Source of the DNA: Papiliotrema nemorosa
Lineage: Eukaryota; Basidiomycota; Tremellomycetes; Tremellales; Rhynchogastremaceae
Direction of reading: 5' to 3'
NCBI GenBank assembly: GCA_032158125.1
Contig: JASKOT010000035.1
Span: 62,001-126,000, forward strand
DNA length: 64,000 nucleotides
The stretch's first letter is position 1; each line of letters opens with the position of its first letter. Shown here one piece after another: positions 12,267-23,616 of this stretch. Below the pieces are notes generated by a model. The model had not been told where the DNA came from. It did no database searches and saw only the letters and a program-made list of their open reading frames with translations. The translations under genes were made by a program, and so were the position numbers.

Positions 12267-12815
12267 GTTATCCGGTCAAATGTCGTTGCTGTTCGTGAGT
12301 GAGTGTGTGTGTGAAAGAGTGAGTGCGAGATGGTTGGATTGTATGTACTGATATTGTGCATCGCTTTCCCAGTCTCTCTTTTGATGTCATGAGATCGACA
12401 GAGTGGGGGGTGGGGGTATTTTTAGAGACTGTCTCGACAAATTCAGATCTCTCCACGTGAGAGGGGCCATCAAGGTCTCAGCATCAGACACGGTGTACCA
12501 TCTTTCTCATCTTTCTCTCAAGCATCTCTATATGAAGCGAGAAGTGATGGAAGAACGATTATTGTCCTGCCTTACAGTGGTAGATGCATGCGAGGTGTAG
12601 GTGTATTTAAAGCAATCAATGGAGAAGACTGTTCGGTTGCGGGACATATTGTAATGGTCCGGGTGCCAGTTGTATAGTCCAGCGTTTGATCCCGCTAATC
12701 CGACTCCCCCGATCATTTGTAATCCCCTCGAATCGCAAAACAAGTGGGACCCCGCGTCTGAGCCCTCCCTTATCTCTGTGGTTCATGAATATCCAGCATT
12801 CCAAGTCGACTCACT
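12267..12815. promoter_or_regulatory. Divergent promoter, VTT protein and Zn2Cys6 regulator
   Basis: 549 bp between two outward-facing genes. Next to the VTT start there is a GTGAGTGAGTGTGTG-type microsatellite (about 12294-12335), which lies in the 5' leader of that gene. No other gene was seen. Confidence 0.45.
12294..12335. repeat. GT/GA-rich microsatellite
   Basis: Degenerate GTGA and GTGT repeats just upstream of the VTT-protein start codon. On its coding strand this reads as a CA/TC-rich 5' leader. Confidence 0.5.
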
Positions 12816-15579
12816 ATGAGCCACTCGAATGGTTTAGTCTCCGAGAACGGCGTGGCAAGGATCAAAGTTAGCCAAAGGCCTTCTAGAAGGTACGTCCATT
12901 CTGTCATTTTCCCATAGACTGATAGGCAGCTGTACCGAGTGTATTCGGTGAGTCGGATATCCGCGGTATACTGGCAATCCCGAGTCTGATCCATCAGGCG
13001 AAAGAACAGGTGTAACAAGAGCATCCCATGTGATGTGTGTGTGAAGCGTAATGTACCGCATCTATGTCGGTTAGAAGAGCTATACCAGCCCATCGAGTGA
13101 GTCGAGCGTTGTCCCAGAGTAGACTCATCTTTCGCTGATATACGTATCCAGTGCTGCGATCGTTTCCAACGGCGGAGCAGCAGATGGGAACAGTGGGATT
13201 ATCTTGAAGTTGATTCACGAACTCGAAGTAGTCAAGAGAAGGCTGGACAAGCTCGAAGGTAAACAGTCAGATTCAGCGTCCGGATCTAAAAGGCGGCGTG
13301 TGGAGACTGCTTCGGACCTCAGAGGGAATAGGAGCAAGGAATCCACAGCGGCGCCTGAAGATCTCAAACCGGAAGATACAGGTGAGCCTGCCAATTTATC
13401 AGTTTGTCATGGCTGAACGTCAGCTACTACCCTCGAGTTCTTCGCGTTGGGTCTGGATCGACGTCTCGGACAAGCTGGACAGGCCTCAACACCTGTGAAC
13501 GCGCAAGTACACGGGTCGACTGTATGTTTCCCTCTCGACTGTATTAGATCTACAAATGTGAGCTGAACCATAGCCCTCTGCCCCGACACCTTGCTCGCAC
13601 ATCTTACCTGTCCCCGCTGATCGCCCCTTCCCAGAATCTATTGTCGACGCGCTACTCCCTGAATCAAACATTGACGCCATACTGCACTTCGCTCAAACAC
13701 ACGGGCTATGGCAACATTGTTGTGTCCTTTTCCCCCGATTTCACTCTGAAGTCCAAGCTTTCCGGGAAGCGGTCAGAGGAGATGAAGGTTGGACGCGGGT
13801 CGAACCGACTTGGGTCGCTGTGCTGTATGCTCTTCTTGGGATCACAGTTCATCAAATGTCGTCAGTCGATGCTCTCGCTTGTGGACTGGGTAATGGTGAG
13901 TCTCCCGCACTCATTCAACGAAGGGTTGATGGTTGACGTGTAGAGGACAGGCTTGTCCTGCCCAACGCGTTCATCGCAGCGGCGGAAGAGGCTTTACACT
14001 GGGGACAATTCCTCAGTAAACCTACAATCTGGACAGTGCAGGCTATAGCGATGCTCACGCTATGCGGTCATAATGTCTGCGAATCGGACCTCTTGTCTTC
14101 TTTATTGGCCGTCGGTATCAAGACTGCCCAGACGTTGCGGCTTCATATGCTGGGTGGAGCTCTGCGGGGCAAGGATATCAGTCGGGAAAAGATACAAGAG
14201 GTGGAACTGGGGAAGAGGCTGTGGTGGTCTCTGGCTCAAGAGGTGCGGTAACTCCCATTATTCTGATGGATGACATGTACTGATGTGCAGGACTGGTTCG
14301 GATTACCATTCCGGGATACCTGCTGCGAGTGGCTTCAAGGGCATCATGAGTGCAATCTGACGCACAGTGATTCATCCGGATCAGTTTGATACGCCCATGC
14401 CATTCAATTGCCACGATGACGATCTGCAAGCTGGAAGGCACGTTGATAGAGGCAACGGCGAGCTTACCGTTGCTTTGTGGGTTATCGGCGTCGAATCACA
14501 TTGCTTTGTTGCTGACTTGTAAACAGCAAGCAGCGTTTCTCCTCCCACGTAGCACTCATCGTGAGAGATGTCTTCAGTCAACTTCGGCGACCCAAAGATC
14601 GATCGTGAGTCTCTCGCCTGGATACTTCCCTTCCATCGGTGTCAAAGCTGACCCACAGGCCATTCTCTATAGCTCGAGATGCCGAAACTCAGATCCAATC
14701 ACTACTACGCTCCCTACCTCCTGATCTACAGACTCCCAATTCCTCGTCTTCTGCCCCCTCGCCAACTTGGTCCCGAGCCATGCGCCATTACCTCTCCATT
14801 TCAGCCAATCATAAGTCCATCATCATATTTCGAGCAGCCCTCGCTCGCGGTGGGACATCCAATGAGCGTCTCTATGCCCAGAAGGCCTGTATATCAGCTG
14901 CAGAAGCGATAGTGGACGAGATTGAAAGAGGAGGTGGACATGGGGATGGGCTACAGTCGATATGGACGATTCCGTATCATGGATTGGCGGCAGCAGTCGT
15001 TTTGGCGCTGGATATGTGTAAAGTGGGAGATGAAGAGGTCTACGAGAGACGGAAAGCTGGGGTGGAGAAGGCTAGGATGGGATTGGAGAGATTATCACCG
15101 ACCAGCAGAATTGCAAGGCGGGGCTTGCAGGTAAGAAGAGTCGAGGTTCCATCATACACGTTGTATATCAGCTGACCTTTCAGGTCATTGATGGTTTGCT
15201 GCGTGAGATACCTCAATTGCGCCGCGATCAAGGGCCATACTCCCCTGACGCCATGTTGAAGGTGGTGCAGAAGCTACAGCTGTCAGTCGACGTAGCCTTG
15301 TCGTTGTTATTGCTTACGCGCAGTCCTGTCAATGATACTATCCATACTGGTACTTCGACGGCCGCTCCTTCTCAAAATGCCTCTCCGTCAAACTTCGACA
15401 TGCCGGACTCTTACTCGAACGCCTTACAGCCATCGATCGGTGTGGACCCGAGCTATGGCGCAATCCTCCCGACGACGAGTGATAATCAAGATCTACTGTG
15501 GGATCTACACCAAAATGTTCCAGACGTAGCGAGACTTTTCGATGGGTCTTTGGGTATCTTTGACTGGACAACAATGTGA
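12816..15579 (+). CDS. Zn(II)2Cys6 fungal-type transcription factor
   Basis: Twelve exons: 12816-12889, 12930-12947, 12998-13096, 13152-13381, 13424-13521, 13574-13895, 13944-14242, 14291-14324, 14368-14476, 14527-14604, 14659-15130 and 15184-15579; 742 aa with every phase consistent. The binuclear zinc cluster uses C26, C29, C36, C42, C45 and C54 (CX2CX6CX5CX2CX8C). Cys-26 and Cys-29 are encoded on an 18-nt microexon. A leucine-rich coiled coil follows (HELEVVKRRLDKLE), then the fungal-specific transcription factor middle domain (LRLHMLGGA, LWWSLAQEDWF, PDQFDTPMPFNCHDDDL). The exon 8/9 intron (14325-14367) appears to have a GC donor. It probably binds CGG half-sites in the nucleus. Its neighbour is a nucleobase permease, a plausible target. 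Confidence 0.9.
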
Positions 15580-15655
15580 ATGAAGATCACCGTGACATCC
15601 CCAGACTACAAGATTGAAGAATTACTGAGCCATTTACTGTTACCCTGTTCATTCC

Positions 15656-17753
15656 TTAGACCCTCTGTTCACCCTCGACGGTGGTCGAAGTTGATCCCAG
15701 AGGTGTAGGTTGATTCCACTCCTTCCCTTCACCCTTCTCCACACTCATAGCATCTTCCGGTTCATCCGCCAAAGTGGCATTCAAGAACACCGCCAAGATT
15801 GCCGAGATGAGGTAAGGTTCTTCCACAATGAGCACAATGGCATCTAACAGTCCTCGCAGACCGGCATTGGACCCTTTGTATGTGAAAATGTAGTTGAACC
15901 ATGTTGGAACGCAGAGTGAGGCAAGACCGAGAGCAAAGGCGCATGTGGCGATGAATCGATCTCGACGAGTCCATTTGGCGTAGGCAAGGACTCGAATACC
16001 GGACACTGCGACGGCACCGAACAAGAAGGTCGTGAAGCTTCTCATCAGCATTCATACAAATACTTGATTATCCTGGATTGACTCACCCTCCAATGACGGC
16101 CGAAGGGGCAGCGACAAAGATGGCTCCGAATTTTCCAATCACACCCATCAAGAACAAGATGGCCGCACACATGTATCCTGAAGATCTCGAGGCGTTTCGT
16201 GTCAAAGCAATAACACCAGAGTTCTGGGAAAAGGTGGTCAGAGGTGGAACAGTTGCCAAGCCCGCCAAAGTCGCAGTGATTGAATCGGCCAACATTCCAC
16301 CTTGGACTCTACTCATAAAGCTCTCTCCTTCGATCGGCAATCCCGACACATCAGCCGAAGCCGTGACATTGCCGATAGTCTCCGCTACGATGATTGTCCA
16401 AGCGGCGATCATGGGGAGCACCAATTGACCCCGAATTGCCAAAGGCCAAGTCTTGAGCCAGATGAAAGTTCCGCTAGGAGCATGAGAAATGGTGGCAGCG
16501 TTGAAATAGCCGGTGGCTGCGGCGATGATCATTCCCACAATGAGACCGATAAAGACCGAAGCGGATTTCATGAATGCCGAACCGAAGATTTCACAGAGGA
16601 TGATAGTCATGAAACAGGAGAATCCCAGACTGCACGTCAGTTTCTTGTCAGAATGCTTTTGTTTCCACTTACCCCAAGTATTGTGCGCTTCCCCAGAGGT
16701 GCGGTTGAGAGCCCGAGAAGCAGGTCACGGTATGATCTGTCGCACATGCACTAGCTCCTCCAGCCCAGTTGGTCACGCCCGATTTGACCAATGCCGCGCC
16801 GATAAAGACCAACATGGTTCCGGTGATAAGAGGTGGAAAGAGCTTTCGGATGATCTTGGGTGGGACGAAAGCGAGTCCGATGGCCCAGATACCTGTCAGG
16901 ACGGATGTACCGAGAATAGCACCGAATTCTTTTGGGCATGGCTATCATGAGCTCGGTACAAGGAGGAGATCGCGGATGACGGGATTAGACTAAGAATTTG
17001 GTATATCGTTTGGGAGAGGAATTGCTTGTACTTACAAGTTTGGTCTTCCCGTCGGCAGCGTAAGAACAAGTGCCATTTGCATAACTCTGTCCCAGATACG
17101 ATAGAGCCACATTGGTGAAAGCGAAAGAAGTCCCCGTGACAGAGATCAATCCCGTTCCGATGAAGTATTTCGTTTTGCCCAATTTGAATCGAGAAACTTG
17201 GATGGCTGTTCCGACACCGCACCAGATCAAGCAGGCCGATACGAGGTAGAGTTGGGATTCCGTGCCGAGGTTGGCTCCTGCTGGACCGGCAAGGAGGATA
17301 GGGGGAGTGACCAGACCACCGACCATTGCCAGGGCACTATTATCAGTACGATCCTACGACCATTTGATCGTCAAATATGCGATGCGGAACTCACTGTTGA
17401 AGACCGAGGATGAATATCAAGAGATATGGGAGTTTATCGTTGATCCCGTAGAAAGGCAGCTCCCTCTTTTCTTTGACAAAGAATGGGATGTTGGGAATGA
17501 ACAATGCCGCATAGTCCTGCTTGTCAGTCCTGTCGCTGCGGATCGCTATCAATAGACTTACATAGTCGCCAAACCAGGCATCTTTGCTTCCGAAGCTTTT
17601 GATCGTTTTCTTGAGGTTAAACTTGGACTGCGGCACAGGACCGAGAGAGTCGGAAGGAGTCGATTCGTTTACTTGGACATAGGCTTGTTGGGTTGTAATT
17701 GTGTGAAGATCTTTATCTTCATTATCGATCGGGACCTCGACAGGATGAGACAT
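15656..17753 (-). CDS. NAT/NCS2 nucleobase (xanthine/uric acid-type) permease
   Basis: Complement of exons 17562-17753, 17395-17516, 17036-17336, 16673-16941, 16087-16629 and 15656-16037, 602 aa, close to UapA (about 574 aa). About 12-14 hydrophobic segments follow a hydrophilic N-terminus. The QH motif (GLQHALAMVGG), the ETIGNVTASADVSG segment and the NAT signature QNSGVIALTR are all present. The signature is QNSG where UapA-like proteins have QNNG. Fungal members are plasma-membrane H+ symporters for xanthine, uric acid or other nucleobases. It lies tail to tail with the Zn2Cys6 regulator (76 bp apart) and next to a deaminase, consistent with a nucleobase-use locus. The specificity is inferred. 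Confidence 0.9.
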
Positions 17754-18239
17754 CTTGACAGGGGGGTAAACTTGGGTGTTCCTGGCGGTCGAATGGGTAG
17801 TCGGATGCGTGTTGGGGAATCATGACGAACGACCTGGAGGGCTTTATGTATGTCTCGACTCTCTGTGCTTATCTCTGAATGAGGAGGAGTACGGCGGAGG
17901 ACGTCGGAGGACAGCTTACGGATGCAGCAGACGGAGATTTCTCCGCCGATGAACGATTCTCGGAGAAGCGGAATCCACCAATCGGAGATTTAGATAAAGG
18001 GGACTGGAACTGGATCGTTTGCGACTCTCGCTTAAAGCAATGCTCAAGATAAGTTTCGCCAAGAGAGCAGGCACGCATTAGGATCGTCGGAGTTCCTCAG
18101 TCAATTCAAGGGTACAAAGGTGAATAGGTGAATGGGTGGACAGAGCCACGTTGTGCTATCCAACGAAGTCGGAATGAGAACAAGGCACCAGATATGTTGT
18201 TCAATGAAGACTAGCTTGGTCTAGGCACAACGCATCGCA
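17754..18239. other. Intergenic, permease promoter
   Basis: 486 bp upstream of the permease start and downstream of the deaminase stop. It is GGAG-rich with imperfect repeats (about 17880-18000). No ORF with domain support. Confidence 0.4.
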
Positions 18240-19234
18240 TCACAGCTCATCATGGGTCGACTGTACATGTAGATCTTTCGCTTCCCCCACTCCTGCCTTC
18301 GCAATGACTTCTCTCCAATTGTCCATCGGAACGCAAGTCTTCACTCTCTTGCCTTCTACGTGTTCCCTCGAGCAACCGATAGCTGTACATTCAGTGCGGC
18401 TCTGCTACCCGACATGGACGTAGACTTACGACAAGGGGCAGATTCATTGAATTGGTGCGCGAAGAACGGATCCGTCTCGTTGGTGAGGACGTTCCCGAGC
18501 CTACCATCAGCATCGTCTCTACTATCAACGCGCTCTGCACTCACATAAGTGTAGCGTGTCCAAGCGAATAGCTCTTCTCCCAGACCAAGCTAGAAGGGAT
18601 ATATATCTGGTTCCGTCCGTCTTATGATCAGCTCATTACAAGACCTCGTGCACGGTACCCACTCTCGGCAATCGTCCGTATGCTCGAACCATATATGACC
18701 TCCTTGAATCCGGCCCAACGGATCGCTGATGCGCACATAGGGCAAGGTTCCCCGTTCGTGTACAATGAGAAGTGTTTCCAGGACGCTAGAATTTCTTGCG
18801 GTGAGAGACCTTTGGATCGGAGAACGTCTGTACAGTGTCTTATGGCTGTAATCTCCCCGTGCATCGTTGGATCTATCATCAGCGACCTTTACACTGGAAG
18901 TAAGTGAAAGATTGACTCACCGCCTGTGGTCCCCACCGCGTTTGAGATGACGCACACCAGCTCATCTGAAGTCGTGTTGACGATGGCGGTTCCAAAAGGA
19001 GCTTGAGGACAAGGATGCCCGTCTGCATATACCGCCTAGACGTCAAATCCCACACTTTGCTTCTCACCGGCAGGGGGCCTCACTCACCTCATTGGCGACC
19101 CTCATCCAGTGTAGACGCCTTTGTGCCGGGACATCATTGATCGAGAGGCCTTCCTGATATTCTGGGTGAATTTGGATATCGTACGCCCCGACCAGGCTGA
19201 GCGAGAGTAGCAGAACACCTCTGAGCGAGACCAT
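18240..19234 (-). CDS. CMP/dCMP-type deaminase with signal peptide and C-terminal HDEL
   Basis: Complement of exons 19088-19234, 18921-19035, 18663-18872, 18545-18620, 18430-18500 and 18240-18382, 253 aa. The deaminase zinc site is complete: H92-G-E94 and P-C131-P-M-C134. Residues 1-18 (MVSLRGVLLLSLSLVGAY) look like a cleavable signal peptide. The last four residues before TGA (18242-18240) are His-Asp-Glu-Leu, the fungal ER-retrieval signal. The join from exon 3 to 4 was set by family spacing (ENGRNQIYIP) and a GTGGGT donor. Family members deaminate cytosine, guanine or adenine bases and nucleosides. An ER-lumen location would be unusual, so substrate and role are open. It is divergent from the 2OG dioxygenase. 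Confidence 0.85.
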
Positions 19235-19576
19235 TTCGACTTGACCGGGACAGTGTCAGATGTGGGGTGTTGGGTTAAAATTCGAGATTGTTGGCACACT
19301 TGAAATGCATGCATACAGCTATGTTCCAGCTCGGATGACAGCTATTGCATGGCATGCGATTGGGCACGACTTTTCGGCGGAATCCTAGCGAGCGAGCGGA
19401 GGAGATAAGCCGATGTTGGAGCTCATGTGTTATCGGGCTTCACTCCGACGAAGCTTTCCTCCGTTGTTGGTTGAAAGTCATGCAAGACTGTGGATGCATA
19501 TATAATCTTGTCGGGCTCTTAGAGTTCAAGTTACAACACTCAAGCTCACTCCAAGCACCCGCACCTGCTGATCGCA
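19235..19576. promoter_or_regulatory. Divergent promoter with TATA box
   Basis: 342 bp shared by the deaminase (left) and the dioxygenase (right). A TATATAA at 19499-19505 sits 78 bp before the dioxygenase ATG. No gene lies inside. Confidence 0.5.
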
Positions 19577-20871
19577 ATGTCCGTCCCCACAATCTCCCTA
19601 CACGACTTTGATTCTCGTCGACCCGAGATTATCCGGGAATTAATGGATGCATCCATCAACATCGGTTTCTTGTGAGTTTCAACTGCCTATCATTCTCTCT
19701 ATCTAATTGTCCTGTTCCACCTTAGGCTGAGAAAAGCACCCTGTCAAACCATGGAATCCCCCTTGAAGACGTTCAAGCCGCTTTTGACAACTCGGCAGCC
19801 TTCTTCGCCTTGCCCGATAGCACAAAATCACTCACTGCGCTAGATGGTAAAAACGCAGGATGGGAGAAAAACACCCAAGTCAGACCTTCTACCGGTACAG
19901 CGGACCAAAAGGAATCTCTACAATTGCAGTTTGCAAGGATGGAGGGATTATGGCCGTCTGAAGAGAATGCGCCGGGATTCAGGAGACAAGCGGAGAAGTT
20001 CATGAAGCAGGTCCAAGAGTGAGTCGACCGTCCTCGTCCTTGTCCCCTTGTCACGGTTGAGAAAGAGGAGAAGGTCTTAGAGCTGACGGCAGTCTCTCGG
20101 TCAAGGTCATGGAGTGCTTTGCAGAGGGGTTGGGACTCCCGTTGGACACCTTCACGGCTGGTACAGTCGACCCCGGTGTGGGGGATTCTCAATCCGTCTT
20201 GAGGTTGCTACACTACCACTCGACGGAGGGCAAGTCATTCGGAGACAACTTTTGGCGTGCGGGCGCACATGCAGACTTTGACGTGCTGACCATGGTGAGC
20301 TTGTCCGATTCTAATGGAGTCATAGTTGAGGTGTAGCTCTTCCAGCGGGATGGTGAAGGTGGATTGGAAGTGTGTCCAGGACGAGAAGTCGTCGGTGATT
20401 TCGGCATGGGCAACGTCTGGCTACCCGTCGAAGCGAGACAAGATCGCATCGTCTGCAACATCGGTGACCAACTGATGAGAGTACGTCAAATCTTGTTCAA
20501 TGTCATGTATGGCTGACATGTAGTGGAGCGATGATAGGCTGAAATCGACTTACCACCGAGTTCGGCTTCCCCGAGGCGACGAGTCGAGGAAACCCCGATA
20601 CTCCATCGCATTCTTCAATCAGGCCAGGACGAACACTATCATACAGGGTCCAGAGAAGAAGTACGAGCCTATAGTGAGTACCCTGCAGCCTCCATGGACA
20701 TCCAGAGGCTGATGGCAGACTGGAGGACAATTTATCGCCGACGCTATGGCTAAGAACAGGATGCAATCAGCGGAGATTGCCAAGAAGGCTGCATTGTTGG
20801 ACGATAGAACAGTGGCCTCAGAGGTTCACTTCGTTCCCCAACATATCAGTCGGTCTGTGCAAGTTTCATAG
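19577..20871 (+). CDS. 2-oxoglutarate/Fe(II) dioxygenase (isopenicillin N synthase-like)
   Basis: Exons 19577-19671, 19737-20018, 20093-20294, 20337-20480, 20524-20673 and 20719-20871, 341 aa. The N-terminal DIOX_N part reads IGFFTLSNHGIP. The iron ligands are visible as H185-x-D187 (AGAHADFDVLTM) and H252 (STYHRVRLP), and the 2OG-binding pair as R266-x-S268 (RYSIAFF). The family includes thymine 7-hydroxylase, flavonoid/gibberellin oxidases and many fungal enzymes of unknown substrate. The nearby nucleobase permease and deaminase make a pyrimidine-base substrate an attractive guess, but nothing in the sequence proves it. It is probably cytosolic. Confidence 0.9.
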
Positions 20872-21274
20872 ATGCTCTGCGATGCGACACAGCCGTTGCT
20901 GTTTTACTCTAGTGCGATGTATTCTTTGTATGATAATCGCCCACTTCGAGCCGTTACAACACCTAGGTCCCCGCCTATCATGGTCGCACTACACAAGCAT
21001 TGCAATCGGAACACTTTTTGCATTGTCTCTCCGGAGTATGAGCATGCATCCACGTAGGTGAGTGATACGGTAGACGACAACTCGGATACGTCAAGAGATC
21101 TCCAGCTTACGGTCCAAGAATAGCTCTTCAATCCATGCCTTGGCGTCAACATGACAACGCGATGAGTACCTGACTTCATATCTCCGTATTTCAAGCGCAA
21201 CTCAGACCTGAGCTTCTACCGTCACGTCGACTACAAGTCTTCATTGTCTGCAACTGGACCTACTCCTAGTCACC
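20872..21274. other. Intergenic, no gene seen
   Basis: 403 bp after the dioxygenase stop. Short ORFs on both strands lack splice or domain support. Confidence 0.35.
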
Positions 21275-21421
21275 ATGGATCTCGGCGCGGGGCTCACCAT
21301 GTCGACGGCCATCGTCTGCGCGACCTTCATTTTCTACAACTCCGACCGTCCAGAAGCCAAGGGATTCGCAAGCGCCTTGTTATTTATCGCCTGGACCTCC
21401 ATCCCGTCGAGATCCACCTGA
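21275..21421 (+). CDS. Possible small hydrophobic protein (48 aa)
   Basis: ATG at 21275 in a good context (CACCATGG) opens a 48-codon frame. It encodes a hydrophobic stretch (AGLTMSTAIVCATFIFY) and a second weak one (FASALLFIAWTSI), separated by a short polar loop. It sits alone in about 1 kb between the dioxygenase and the BPL_N gene. I do not recognise it. It may be a real small membrane protein, the first exon of a longer gene, or chance. Confidence 0.2.
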   Translation: MDLGAGLTMSTAIVCATFIFYNSDRPEAKGFASALLFIAWTSIPSRST

Positions 21422-21918
21422 CGCGAAGCATAACACCGCTGCACACCTCGTCTCTCCTTTCTCTGGTCCCGTTAGACTCGTTGGGTTATCGAAATCTTCC
21501 GTCACTCTACCTCTGAATCTGTTGATCGTGCCGAGGAAGGGTTCGTCAAGGAAAGGCAGAAGACGGGTCACGGGACATTGACTTTTGATTGGACTCTCTG
21601 AGTGCAAGGACTGAAGAAGCTATGCATGATGTTGTTCAGCCTGGAATCCGGCATCCTTCCGGGAACAGGCGCAAGGCAGTAAGAGTTTTTTTGAGTGAAC
21701 GAAAGCGATGTTGCTGAGGATGAATCTACAGATTGGTCACACTAGAGGCGCTGTCGCGATACAGTATATAGCTTACAATACCGATTCTACCCGATAAGGG
21801 TTGTACACAATTGCGAGTCCATGAGTACGATATTCGTCGAGGATTGTCACCCATTTAAACCCCTCAATCGAGGTCCGCTTGTATGGGATACTGATGGCTC
21901 GCGGCCGCACCTGACGCT
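21422..21918. other. Intergenic, no gene seen
   Basis: 497 bp with no supported feature. It lies downstream of the minus-strand BPL_N gene. Confidence 0.35.
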
Positions 21919-22797
21919 TCAGCTCTGAGGGTCTAGCACGCCTGTGGAGCGGTAATCACCGTCTTGTTTGGCGATGCGGCTGGTCGTCCATAATCGCCAG
22001 ATGAAATCCTCCCCTATGTCAAACCTGATTCCATCCGGATTGGTCCCATTCCAATCTTCATACCAATCCCTTTCTGCCTCGGGATGTGTACCTATAAGAC
22101 CCACGTGTCCGTCATGAAAAGGCACCACCGCAGCGCAGATATCTTGAGTTGACCTGATTATCATCAGTGAGGTCGGAATCGAGACACGTACGAGTATCGA
22201 GCTGCAATTTGGGAGCCCGGAAGAGCTTGTCCAAAGTGTATGAAGCCTCCGTCTTGGAAGCTATGATCAGCGATAGCGTCGAATTCGCATGAACAAGGTC
22301 TCGACGCACTACTGCCATCGTCCCTTTTGGGTCGTTCCGGCTTTATGGCCCGAATAGAAGTTCCAGTCGGTTTGAATGATCGCATCCTTGTCACTTTTTA
22401 CCTGGGCTCCAGGTTGAAACCTCTCTCCGGCGACAAAACTCCCTTGCGGTAACAGACCAAAGAATTCTCTGTGTCCCTCTCCTCGAGCCAAGAATGCCCC
22501 GAGACATACGCCAAGGTACAGTCCTCCTCTCTTCACATATGACCTGATGGCAGGTGTATAATGCGCTACCTTTAGGAAATCTCCATCTTCGTCGTCCCCT
22601 CCTCCAGGCCATGCGAACAGGTCAAGCCCAGCAAGGGAAGAAGCTGACACATCATGCGACTCGTCTGGGCCGAGATAATGTACCTTGAAATGCGGCGGGG
22701 AGCGACGTAGGAGTGTAGCGAGGGATTCGGGGCATCCTTCACATGAGATTGGACCTCGATAGACAGCTGCAATCGGGCGTTTCTTCTTGTTCGCCAT
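21919..22797 (-). CDS. Stand-alone BPL_N (biotin-ligase N-terminal) amidotransferase-like protein
   Basis: Complement of exons 22313-22797, 22192-22260 and 21919-22153, 262 aa. The fold is the class-I glutamine amidotransferase/DJ-1 type found at the N-terminus of fungal biotin-protein ligase. It has YRGPISCEGCPESL, DLFAWPGGGDDED, and a nucleophile elbow GLYLGVCLGAFLA with a Cys in the catalytic place. The C-terminal half shows HFQDGGFIHFGQALP and a PFHDGHVGLIGTHPEAE segment. There is no ligase catalytic domain, so this is not a biotin ligase itself. Function unknown, possibly a hydrolase or amidotransferase. A TATAAATAG on the minus strand (22949-22957) lies upstream. It is divergent from an MFS carrier. 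Confidence 0.82.
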
Positions 22798-23616
22798 GGT
22801 GATCCTGTCTTGGCAGTCAGGATGGTATGAGTGATTGATTGCAAGACGACAACAGTCAGCCTAAGATTTTGGGTCACTCATAGCGGATCGAGCACAGCAT
22901 TGATGGTTCAAAGGGGATCTCGTGAGACTTTGTATACTTCGTGTTGGGCTATTTATACGACGTGGGTTTTGTTTGGTTCCGGGTCGGTACGACATAAACC
23001 GATACTCGAGTAGAACATGCTACGAATACTCGTACTGCTTGTATAGGTAGGATGGGTAAGAGGGCCTCTCCACCAGAGCTCTCCAACTAGAGCTTCACGT
23101 CGTCTTGGCTGCATATGATCTGCCTAATTTTTCCTCCCCCGGAATCTCCGGCCCGGCCCGTCCGGCTCATCATGACCGTGGTCAAGATCCCTCCTCATAG
23201 ACAGATTTCTATGCAATGAGTGCTGCTGCTGATGCATGTATACGACTGCAGATGGAGACGACATGCTCATCATCCCAGATACTGCTCCGAAATCCCCAAT
23301 GTCGTGGTGAGCCGAGCTGACAAAGCCGAAGACCAGTCGGGGAAACCTTCGGGACAACATTGCGCCATAACCACATCTAGCTTTCAGAGGATATGTCTTT
23401 TCTGCGAGTTTATATGTCTTTCTTCGTCTTGCATGTCGATTCATGACATATCGGTCTTTGCTGAGTCAGATGGCATAAGGACATATACGCTGGATCGCAT
23501 TAGAACCATATCATTTAGGCTCGACTCGATCAAGTCTCTCGTCCTTCGAAAATACGTATAAAAGAGGTCGCGGCACGTCCGCTTAATATGGTCTTAGCAG
23601 GGATTTCGAGACTATT
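22798..23616. promoter_or_regulatory. Divergent promoter region with two TATA boxes
   Basis: 819 bp between BPL_N (left) and the MFS carrier (right). TATAAAAG at 23557-23564 is 53 bp before the MFS start. A minus-strand TATAAATAG at 22949-22957 faces BPL_N. No gene is seen inside. Confidence 0.55.
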
